A DNA stretch of 18,878 nt from Fibrobacterales bacterium (GTDB taxonomy: Bacteria > Fibrobacterota > Fibrobacteria > Fibrobacterales > Fibrobacteraceae). The notes under the pieces are model-generated. The model was not told the DNA's origin and ran no database searches. It saw nothing but the letters and a program-made list of their open reading frames with translations. A program made the translations under genes and the position numbers. The DNA is taken from assembly GCA_025997455.1 (NCBI GenBank), contig BNUP01000034.1:1-18878 (forward strand), read 5' to 3'. The first letter of the stretch is position 1; every line of letters begins with the position of its first letter. Below are positions 6,185 through 18,100 of the stretch, one piece after another.

Positions 6185-9100
6185 CTATCTCCTCTCAAAC
6201 CTCACAACATACATACCCTTTGCATCGGGGGTTCTCACAACCGTTTGCCCGTTTAGAGCAGGCGACTGCGAAATTAACTGACCCTTTGCGGTGAATATGC
6301 TCACCGTTCCGCCAAAAGGAGTATTCAGCACAAGGGAAGTTCCGCCAGCCACCAATCGCGAACCATAAGCCGAGGCGGTCAAAACGCCGCGACCATCCGA
6401 ATGCCCGCCCGAAATAATCGGCGTAACATCGGGATAAGCACCCGAAAATTTGCAGGTAGAGTAATATTGCCCTTGATCATCCTTCATAATAACATAATAC
6501 TTGCTATACTGCGAAGAATCTAAACCGACAGAATTTATCGCTAAACTCTTGCCCGTGCCAACGCTGTCTGCACCGTTATACCAAGTATATTCCACAAATT
6601 TATGACTGTTCATAAACTCAGTCTCCTCGGCACCTGCAGAATCCGGTAAAGTAATCGTAAGAGCCTTACCGCGAATCACCGCCGCAAATTTCTCAAACGG
6701 CAACAATCGGTTAAAGGTATAGTTTTGCTGAGAACGATTTTCTTCGCCGTAAGCCTGCGCCTGAATTTCGTAAGAGATATCATTTGCTCCGTATTTCAAA
6801 TTCGTAAGAGTCAAAGAACCTCTGTTGGTGTATTCGGTTCCGCCAACATTCCAACCCACAGTGTCTAATTCGGCTTTGCCTTTGTAGAACACGCTCGCAT
6901 ATTTATCTTCCGCAATCACAACGAGTTGTGCAGATGCCGCTCCGCAAACCGAACCGAGCGAATCGACGGTAACACTCTCAACTTTGTTGTTTGCATTTCG
7001 CGGCAAAATGTTTAGTTTCGCCTTGCTTGACACAACAAGATAGTTAGTATCGGCAGGAGTGTAGGTGACATCATAATTTTCTTTACCGACTACAGGTATT
7101 TCACCCGATTCCAGCCAAATCCAACCATTGGAAAGTGCAACCTTAGAAAGATTCCAGTTGAGGTCATAAACATGGCTCGCCGGAATTGGGTTGGGGTTGC
7201 CCGGATTGTTCGGATAATCCGCCTTTGTAATGTTTGCGGTAATGGTTGCCAAATTGCTAAGAGTGCTTGGTAAAACATAGTTCTGCTTAGTTTGAGCACT
7301 TACGGCACCTGCCCAAGCAAAACCCGATACGGAGATAATTGTTTTGTCACTGCCCGAATTTGCGTCTTCCAATTTACCTGTTGCAGGTACAAAGGTTAAA
7401 ACATCGCTGCCTACCGCATCTGTTGATGAGAGCGTTACAACTACGCTTGAATCTCCTTTAATATAGGCTCTGCTTGTGGCAATGCCCGTTACGGTGATTG
7501 GTTTTGGATTAACCGCAAGGGTTGCCGGTAAGCCGCTCAAGGGCTTATAGTTGCTGTTGCTGTGGTTAAACGACACCTTAAACAATTTTTCACCGACATT
7601 ACCAATTGAAGATCCGTTTAAATCCCAACTCCAGTTGCCTGTTGTGAGGTTTGCACCGCCAAATATACTGCCCAAGGTTGCAGGCCATGTAGAGGGAATA
7701 AGCGTTGAACTCAGCACTTCACCATAAACAGCACTTGTAGTAAGACCAAGTACGCCTGCTATGCGTTCCAAGCCTTCCGCTTCGTTTTCACCCGGTTCAA
7801 GCGGGTACAAATCCCATATTTCTGCGGGAGTAATGGTTCCGGTAAATGCAGTGGAGAGATCGAGTTCGGGGCTGTAGTTATAGATTTCCGGGTCGGTGCC
7901 CACCATGCTACCGGTAATGCTATAACCGCTTATGCTAATGGGTTTGTTTACTCCGGCATCTGCATTGTTATAAGTGTAGGTGTAACTTGTAGGCAAAGAA
8001 ACAGAAACTGCACCCACTTGTTCCAAGAAAGGCAATCCTTGTATTTCGCAATCTGTAGGAGTGGGCACAGCGGTAGAGCCATTGTATGGACGAGACTCAA
8101 ATCGGCAACCCGCCAATTTTACTTTCGCTTGTTTAATGGTTCCAATAGCCGCCACATAATCATCTGGTTTTTCGTAGTTTGCCGCATTGGCACCCGTGAT
8201 GGAGTATTTGAGTGTAATCAACTTGCCAACACCCACATTTTTGGTATCGTAGGTTGCAGTTGCACTCAATAACACATCTTCGGAACCCACTTTGTTTGTT
8301 ATGGAGCCAAGCACAATATTTTCAACCTTTGCATTGCCATCGTACACCTTTTCGCGATCGATGGTTGGCGAGGTCACAGTCAATTTGCGCTTGGTAACCG
8401 TTAAAGCGACATCCTTCTCCAATGGATTATTATAATTACCGTCACCATGAGTAAATATGGCACCCTTTATTATGGTAGTGTCTTGTACCGATCCCACCAA
8501 TGCGGCATCGGGAATTTCACCATTCCAACTCCATGAACCGGGCACTTGCACATTACCAACACCACGCGCCATAGACCAGTTAGTTGGAACTTGGTTTAGT
8601 TGTGAGCCATATTGTGCAGTTGCCGCAAGCGTGGGAATAACGAGGTTTGCTTTGGTGATGGTTCCGCCGGTGGTGAACAATCCGGCAGTTGGCCAAGTGT
8701 AATTACCGGCATTTGTGCCGCCAATAACTACGCCATCGGTATAAACCGTGATGGTTTTGCTACCGGCATTTTGGTCGTTATATTCGCTACGAGGCGCATA
8801 ATTTGAAAGGGTAATGGATTCGGATCCAATCAAAGCCCCTAACTTTAAGGCAAGTGTTACACTTGCGGTATTGTTGCCATTATACTCCTTGCTTGTGCCT
8901 GTAAAGTCAAAACTACCGGCATCGAGAACTTTCTTTGTTATGTTGCCAAGCACAAAGGAACTCGCCGGAGGTGCGTAATTGTTTACATTCGCACCGCTTA
9001 ACGAATAAGTTATGGTTATTATTTTACCGTTTCCAACCGTAGCGTTCGCATAAGTCGCAGTAGCCTTAACATCGCCTTCTATAAAGATATCCGGCTCTAT

Positions 9101-12100
9101 AATCGATGACGGGTTAATTGAGCCGACACTGAGCACGGTTGCCGTGTTATTGCCATCGTATTGCTTGTCGGCAATAAGATATGGGCTATCTATTGTAAGC
9201 GGGCGTTTGCCAACATTAACCTTTAACGGTTGTGCAAATGGAGCATAGTTGTTGTTGGTCGGGGTAAATTTTAGCGAGAAACTCTCGTTCACACCCGGTG
9301 AACCGACAGAGGCATCCACTGCATCCCACCATCCCCATGTTCCGCCAACAATTTCGCCGTTCGGGCTTGTAACCGTGGAGGGCAAATTACCGAGAGGCAA
9401 ATTGCTGCGCTTGTCGCCATAAACTGCCGCAAGTTCTATGGGAGTGCCGGGCACAATAGTGATAGGACTAATTGTTCCTTTACCTGTGATTGTATGTGGG
9501 AGCGATGGCAGTATATAGTTATCGGCATCGGTGCCTGTAAAGGTAAGCCCTGCAACGGTTAGGTCTATGTTATCTTTAACATCGGGGGAGGTGTATGCAT
9601 AAACCGGAGTGCCGCCTATGTTTACCACATCGCTCTCTACCTTGCCGTTTAATGCATAGTCAGCAGGTGCCCCATTTTCTATTACGGCATCGGTGATGTT
9701 TGCGGTCGTTAGGGTGTTGCGGTCGTAGGTTTTGCTCACCGTCAAATTGGCGGGATCCGTAAGCGTAAGCGATGCAGGGTCAATTCTGCCTACAAATTCT
9801 GAATAATTTCCAGGTGCCAAATAATTGGGTGCAGTTGTTCCTGTTAAGGCATACTTAATAGTGATTTCCTTGCTTGTGCCTTTGTTTTTATCGGCAAAAG
9901 ATGCACTTGATACCGATATACCGACATCATCGTCACCGACTTTTCCTGTAATATCTCCCAATGTAGGTGCTCCATTCAAATTAACCGTGCCATCGTAAGT
10001 TTTGGTTTGGATGGTCGAGAGGTTTGTGGGGGGATCAATGATGAGTTGCTTGGGGGTTACCTTAAATTTGAAATCTGCGTTTGTAACAGCAGTGTAATCA
10101 TAATTTGGATCGGTAGCCGGTGTAAACGAAATTTTAAATGTTTCGGGTGTTGCCACAGTTCCAACAAGGTCTGCATTGCTACCGCCAACAAAATTCCAAG
10201 TTCCGGATACTGTAGTTCCTGCTCCGGCAAGCCCGGTGGGCAGCAGCGGCGGAGTTGGACCTCGTTGTGTGCCATAAACTGCCCCGTATTCGGTCGTTGG
10301 CAGAGCCAAGGCGAATTTTTCGATTGTCCAAGGAATGCTTACAAGGTCGAGGCTCTCATCTGCCCATTTATGATTGTCATCGAGCGTGGCGGTTGCCGTA
10401 TAAGGACCTGCATTGGTGCCACTGTTACCTGCAAGCGTGTAGCCTACGCCATCACCTGTAAGTTGCACCGCTTGCGGTAAGCCGGAGTAGGTGTATATAA
10501 CCGGAGCAACAAGGGTAGGCTTGTCTACGGGTTTGCGAGTGATGCTAAACAACTTCGAGTCTGTTGCACCGGCATAGTTGCCAACAGGTTTCCAAGTAGC
10601 GGTTATTTTGTAGGCGCCTGCGGCTGTGGGCGGAGTTTTACCGTAGTAGGAGTTATATATTCCCTCGTAAAGGGTATCTACATTTGTGCCCGTATAGGCA
10701 GGATCAAGTACAGGTATATCAGCGGCATCACCATAGACCCAACCATAAACGCCTGTTATGCTCGCCACAATCGGTGCAGGAGTTACCGTAAAGGAAACGG
10801 TGCCACGGACATTAATTTGCCCTACGGAATTGGTGATTATCAAAACATCCGTATAGGTGCCCACAGGCAAGCCTAATTTGGGAGATACTGTAATAGTCGC
10901 ACTAGTTGTACCAATTAAACCTCCCGTTGCCGGAGTTACCGTAAAGTCTGAATTTGAACCTTTTTCTAATGTATAGGTTAAACCCGTTATCTCGCTACTG
11001 CCCTCGCTTTTTGTGAGCGTAAAGGTAGCATCGTTGGAACTGCTGGAAGAGTAACCGTATATAGCCGATTTCGATTCAGTGTAGGGAGCAAGCGTTGCCG
11101 CATAAAAGCCTGTTTTAGAGAACTGACCAATGGTGCCATTGGCTATTAAATTACCCGGGACATCCTCAAACGCAACATTTTGTGAAACAGTATAGGTATA
11201 ATCTGGAGATATAACAAAAACAGGATCGAAACTACTTGCCGCAATGGTTATAGAATAGGGAACTGTGGTAGTAGAAGACAAGCCACCGCTCGGTATCGTA
11301 TAGGTATTGGTATTGGTTTCGTTTCCTGTTATTGTGATTATTTTACCTTCAAGCGCATTGACCTGTTCGCTGAATGTGATTTTTATGCTTGCACCATCGT
11401 CAATCGCTTGCACGGAGATTACGCGCGGAGGTTCGCCATCGGTTAGCGTTGCTGTTATCGCAACATTGGAACCATCGGTAATTTCGCCGGGAGTATAAAG
11501 GGTAGATATGGAAGAGGCTACGCTGTTAGGCTCAAAGGTACCACCGGCACCTGTGGCAGACCATTTAACATTATCAGTAGAGGGAGCCACTACAGATAGC
11601 GTGAGGGGGTCATAGACAGTACGAGGAGCATCAAGCGTTGTTCCATTGACTTTTATAGCAGTATTTGTTGTGAGGGAAATACCCACATGGGCAGCCTGCC
11701 CACTCTTTGTCGGCAAACCATTCAATATCTCGCCATTTACGCTTGTACCCGCGGGTGTGCTCTCTAACCATATATATTTGCCAAAGTCCGCACTTACGGG
11801 AGTATAACTAAGTGTTGTTGCTCCGCCTCCTGTAGCATTTTCTGCATTCGGATCCGATGGGCTTGCTCCCACCTTCCATTGATGGGTTTGAGTTGAATTT
11901 ACTGTTGCGGAATTAGGTGTAACTGTGCCTTCGAACGCATTGATAGGCGTGCCAACAATTGCTGTTATGGCAGCAAGAGTCGGAGGCGCTACCGTGGGCA
12001 AAATGCTTGTTTTAAAGGTTCGTTGTGCAGGGAACATTTCGTTGCCCGATACATCTTTAAAGCCGCTCACTGCCACCGTATAATCGGCGCCGTGTTCGAG

Positions 12101-15100
12101 GGCAGAGGCATAAGTGTAAGTGATTGTTTTGTCAATCAATGTACCTGCTACCGCCTCAACAACAGCACCGCTCATTTTTGTGAGAACAACAGTGCCGGGT
12201 GTGGCATCATCCATAGCATCGTTCTCGTCAAAGGTAAGGGTAAAGGAGCCTGCGGCCACCGGGACATGTTCAAGAGTGATAGCACCGATAATAGCCAACG
12301 AACTGAGTTTCGGAGGAGTGCTCTCCACCAACTTTGCATCGAATTCAATATTACCGCTTGGCGAAGTTGGCGAATAAACAAAGTTAAAACCAGCCAAGGG
12401 GCTTGGGAGACCTGCCCACGCACCGGCGTTATTTGATAAATCACTTAAACGAACGGTAGCAGGAACACTACCATCCGTGCTTTTGATTTGTATGGTTGTT
12501 TCGCCATAAACTACAACACCGTTTTGGCTTGTTTCTTTGTCGTGACCGGCAATGCTAATGTAGGCATTGGGAGCAAGCGTTTGGGCGCCGCCCGACCCAA
12601 ATATTATATCTTTAGCAATGAGTCTTGCACCTATTTGCACCCATTTGCTTTGAGGATATTCTGTATCGTTCCATTTTACCACCAACCGGATGTATTGTCC
12701 AAAATCGGCGGCGGTGGGGGTATAGGTAGCGTTTGTTGCACTTTCAATCTTACTTCCATTGCCTGTGGTGGTGGCATTGCGATACCACTGATAGGTTATG
12801 TCTATGGGAGGAACGGTTGAACCGCCATTTGGGGTATAGGTATAATTACCGGTAATGCCTGTGCCATCCACGGCGAATTCGGAACCGGTCAATTCGTCTA
12901 CCTTAAACTCCGCTGCCTTTGCTGTGGTAAAACTAAAACTGAGCGGCTTTTGAATGTTGCCGTAAGTATCGGTTAAGCCTTGCACAAGCACCGTATAGGT
13001 GGTGGCAGGGGCAAAGGTTGCAGTGATTTGGTACTCGCCTGTTGCGGCATCTGTCCAATCGTTTGCAGATGGCGTAATTGCCGGGTCTATGGTGATGGTT
13101 GCGGTAGAGGCTGAACTCATTGCCCCGTTAAAATTCAAGTTGATTTCAGCATCAGTATACACTGCATTTGTGGCACCGCTTGCTGGCTGGTCGGGATGTA
13201 GAGTTCCGGCGGCATCTACGGTTCTTAGCGTTGCAACAGCCTCAGGGAGCGTTGCAGGTGCCGTTGTGGGGTAAACCAAGAATTTGACAGCACCCGTATA
13301 ATTGTTGAGATCTAAAAAGTTCTCTGAGGTAATAATGCCAGATCCGTTTGCGTTCAGGGTAAATCCTGTAATTTCATCACCCACTTGAGCACCAAGGCCA
13401 TTCACAAAATAACCTTTCCAACCGGTTATTTTATAACCCGCATTTAATGTTGCCGTGGCTGTAACGGAGCCGGTTTGCAAAAGCAAAGCATTCGTTTTTG
13501 TGCCAAATTTAACGGCGGAATAAGTGGCATCTTTAACGGTGCCCTCCACCACCAGACCGATTGTTGCGGTTTGAGAGGTTACATTGGTGGGAGTTCCGTT
13601 AATATACAAGCCAACTGGGGTAACCTGTGCGTAAATGGTTTTGCCAAAATCGGCAATACTCGGCATGTAAGAAGTACCTGTTGCACCGACAATAGAAGCA
13701 CCGCCTTGCGAGAACCACTGGTAGGTATGATTACCTGCGGTATTTGCCGTTACGCCTTCGGAGTTATATTCACCAATAGTCGTCGGGATGTTTATCGCAC
13801 TATTTACCGCAAAACCAAGTGAGTTTGTAAATATATATGGGGTACCAACAAGAGCAATGGTTGGTGCGGCGGCTGTTCTAATGGTAAAGTTACGGGTAAC
13901 GCCTGTATTGGCAGGATCTTCGGAGTCTTTAAATCCCGTAACAATTACTTGGTAATCAAGTCCGGGAACAAGTCCGGCGGAGGCATAGCTTGTTAGCGTG
14001 CAGATTTTATGGGTTTCATCGCAATTAATTGCATTCGAACCGTAAGTAGTGCTACCCACAATGATGCTACCAATGGTGCCAATGGCTTTGTCGAATGTAA
14101 CAATGATTTTGCCCTCAGAAGAGCGAACTAAGTCGGCATTCTCAATATCGGTGTCTGCAGGCCCACTAGTGCCTATGGTTGTAATGGTTGCACTTAATAT
14201 CGCAGGACCAATAGCACTTTTTGTTGTAGCGGTAAACAAAATTGCTTTTTTATTCTCTAGGTCGGCAATCGATGCTGCATTGCCTATTTGAAACGCGCTT
14301 GATTTGCCATTAACATGAGTTACGAGGTTCGCCGAAGTTTCGCCAATTGGGTCTGCAGCCCAAGTTAAATTGTAACCGGCAGCAATGTTTGCGGATAGAG
14401 CCAATTGGTTGCCCGGAAAAGCCACTTCGCGACTACTAGATACGGTCGGCGAGCCTTCGATTTCCAAAAATCCTTCGGAACCTGTTTTAACGGCTATTTT
14501 TACGCCTACCCGCACCCATTCGCTAATGTAGGGGGTGCCGTCTAGGTTTGCACCCTTGGGCGTTATTACCGCACGCACATACTGTCCAAATAGGGAGTTC
14601 GCCGGAGTTAATGTAGAGGTTAATCCATTCGCAGGGGTTGCGACTGTTGCCAAAGTGCCAAAGATGTCGCTTTTATTTGCCGAATATTCCCAAACATAGG
14701 TGTAAGCGGGAGTTTCCAACACTCCGCCATTATTCGGAGTATAACCGGACGGAGTTACGGTAAGTGCATTGCCTACGCCAACTTCTGTGGCATTTTCTAC
14801 CGTTTCTGCGGAAAGATTAGAAACATAGTTTTCGGCATATACGGCTTGGTAGGTGGAATTAGTGATGGTGCCGCGCTTGCCGGTGCGGAACACCAAGTAT
14901 TCGTCCACAATCATGTAATTGCCTTGTGCATCCTTAAAGCCATTGCCAACGGCACCATCGAGAGAGGCATCCTTGGAACCCGAAACGGTAACGGTGTAAT
15001 TGAGATTTTCTGCCAAGCGGCTATCTGCCCATACCTGTGCACCGGTCTTTTGCTCATAACCGTATTTGATGGTATAGGTGTCGTTAGTTTTAGTTGTTGT

Positions 15101-18100
15101 GCTCCACACGCCGCCCGCAGGATCTAGCCATATATCGTTGATTTTAATGCGCCCCGCAAAAGCCGTGTTCATTGATTTGTTAAATACAATTTTAATCTCC
15201 GGATTACTTGTGCCTCTAATTTCTAGGGCTGCTCCATTGTTACTTGCCGTAGAGCCAAGATCTACCTCGGTAAAGGCGGTGTTAAGCACAGTAGAGCCGG
15301 TAGAAGCAACCACAGGTGCCGCACCGTCTTTAAAAGTGGCGGCGAGGGTTGCCGAGATAGCACTTGTTGTGCTTACATCTAAGTTAAAGAACCTTAAATT
15401 TTCTTTGGAGGTTTGAGCGGCACTTGTGCCCAAGCCGGTAATTGCCCAGTCCACACGGTCGGTTGGGGCATCACCTGCGGTAATTTCAATACTTGCTGTG
15501 GAACGGGTGATAACTACGGGAGCACCAGTGTATGTATTTCCACCATCGCTCGTTGTTAACGGAATATCCGTGCCATCGATTGACAAGCGAATGTTTGCCA
15601 AAGTTGTTGTGGCAGTGGCTTCTTTGGTAATGGATGGGGTAACCGCAATGCCAATATAATCGGGTTCGCCATATAAAATTGCACTGTGATTGTTGCCACC
15701 CACAAAGCGGGCACTCTCCGAATAAACCACGGCTCGAATATATTTGTGGTAATTCTCCTGCGGAATAGCGGCAGAAGTGATGGTATAAGGAGCAACAGTA
15801 ATAACCGGATTTGCACAAGTATAGGTTACCGGTTCGGTAAACCCTGTTTTTGTATCTGCATATTGCCAAGCAACGCAAATGTTTGTGACGACACCGCTAT
15901 TGTTTGCCTCATAGTTAAAAGATTTTGAGACGATATTGCCCATTGCCACATTCCCCGCCACTGTTGTTGCCGCGAGTTCGGCTTTCTTTTCGGTAGTGAA
16001 GTAGTGTGTAGCATCTACCACAGCCATAGGAACGCCAATGGAACTTTGAAATTCGCTCACCCTAAGGGAATAACCTTTGTCTAAGTCTAATCCGGGGGTT
16101 GATATTTCCGGATCTTTATAAGCATAAATAAGTTCATTTGTCCCGGTTCCGCTAATATAGAGTAAAGCAACATCGTTAGCGTCCGTAGCATTGCCCGCAG
16201 GGCGGAGTGCTACTTTGCCTATAGTGGCAGAGGCTCTTACAGGTTTGGCAAATGTGAGTTTTAAGTATCCTTTGTAGGGGAGTATTCCTGCTGCATATTC
16301 TGCCGCATAGGAGCCATCATAAACTGCACCCGTAAGCACAGGCGTCTCGGAGCTCTTCATGGTTACGGTGAGGGTTACATCGCCGGTTACTTTCGTATCT
16401 GCGCTTGCATTTTCCTCTACGGTAGGCAAGCGGTAAAAAATGGGGGTTATATTTGCGTTCTCAGGAGTTAATGCATCGGCAACGGCGGCATCAGTTGCCG
16501 TAAATTTGCCCACAGGCGCAGTCCAAAAAGATTTATACCCCTCGGTGCTCTCCACAACCAATGCCTTTATACCATAGACACCGGCACCTGCACGGAACAC
16601 AGCACTAGAAGTTTGCGTAATGCCGTCAGAAACACGGGACAGTTGTGCAACATCAGCAAGAGTACCAACATTTTCCCAACCTTCGGAATTTGGAATATCA
16701 ACAGTTGTATTCACCAAGGCACCCACGGCAAGTACCGGGTATCGCACTCGCCAAGCGTTCCAATCAGCGTCTACAATAGTTCCATTTGCCGGACGGGCAC
16801 CGGCATCTCTGGCTACCACCTCTGCCCAAATATATTTGCCGTAGTCGGCGGCTGTTGGCATATAAACATCGGCAGAATAACCGGCATTGCCAGAGACAAA
16901 ACCCGGAATGTTGCCTGTTAGCAATGTTGGATTGGCATAATCACTTGTAGCCGAACTATACCAACGAACCGTATGCACTCTGCCATTAGCAGCAGTACCT
17001 GCGCCCTCTTCCAAAGCATCGTTCCGTATGTATGTGCCTTTTTTGGCACTCACAGGCAAGCCAACGGCCACAGTTGGGGTTTGAAGAGCCAGGGCATCAA
17101 TTACTTTTTGATCAGTCGATTCGTATGCATCGAAGGCAGCTTTGCTAACCCTCATCGATGGTGCAGGACCTTGGTAGGGACCAAGACCAATGCCGGAGTG
17201 AATATCGTCATAACCCTCCACTTTTATTGTATTATCGGTAGTTGTAGCACTCGGAGTCGGTATCCAAAAATATACATTGCCTGCACCATCGGTTATCACA
17301 TCTTTTATGCCGTATTCATTGGTACCGATAGTAGCCGCAGTATTGTCTTGCGAGCATACAATATCACCAAATTTGCATTCTAACACCGCTTTTTGTGACG
17401 GCTTGTTCGCTTGACCTATAACAATAGTGCGCATTGCTAAAGTATTATTGACAGGGGGATTAGAGGTTCTAGTAACAGTGCCTTGGACATTAGCCTTTAC
17501 AGAGCCACCATTGATTACTGTTGTTTCAAGTCTGTTAGTTTGTAGACCAGCACCATCATTATTTCCATAAGTTCCTTGCCCAATGCCATTGTTGGTAACG
17601 CCGCCTTCGGCAGTAACAGTTCCGCCATTTATGGTTAAATTACAACTCCTGCCCACCCTACCATTGTTGTTCGATTCCGCACCACCGCTGCCAATGCCGG
17701 CACCTTTTCCACGAGTGTCATCTGTGGCGTTTCCACTAGCCGAACCACCATAGGCTTTAATGATACCTCCGCCTATAGTCACATTTCCACAACCGGCGAT
17801 ATATCCTGTTCCATCACCATTATAAGTCGCTGTATTTATCCCCGGACTCCCAATCGCCGCACCGCCACCATGGTAATTTGTTCCTCTCGAACCGCCGCGA
17901 ACCAACAATGAACCTACAGAGCCGCTTTCATCTCCATTTACTATGTTAAGAGTTGCCGCGTTTGCTGTTGTGCAATCACCAGTACCATATTGATTTTGAC
18001 CTTGCCCAACCGTAGCAACATTATTACCTGTGCATAAAGGAACCGTTATGCCTGCCGCATTATTACTCGCCAATAAACTATTATCGCCTACCAATTTTAG

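Noticed and set aside
10007..10480. 157-aa plus-strand Cys-rich ORF and many other plus-strand ORFs inside 6185-18472
   Set aside because: All are antisense readings of the 4095-aa gene; the Cys richness comes from reverse reading of Ala and Thr codons.
7400..10800. Nucleotide-level tandem repeats under the YDG modules
   Set aside because: The modules are similar only at protein level; I found no long identical DNA stretches, so they are old duplications.
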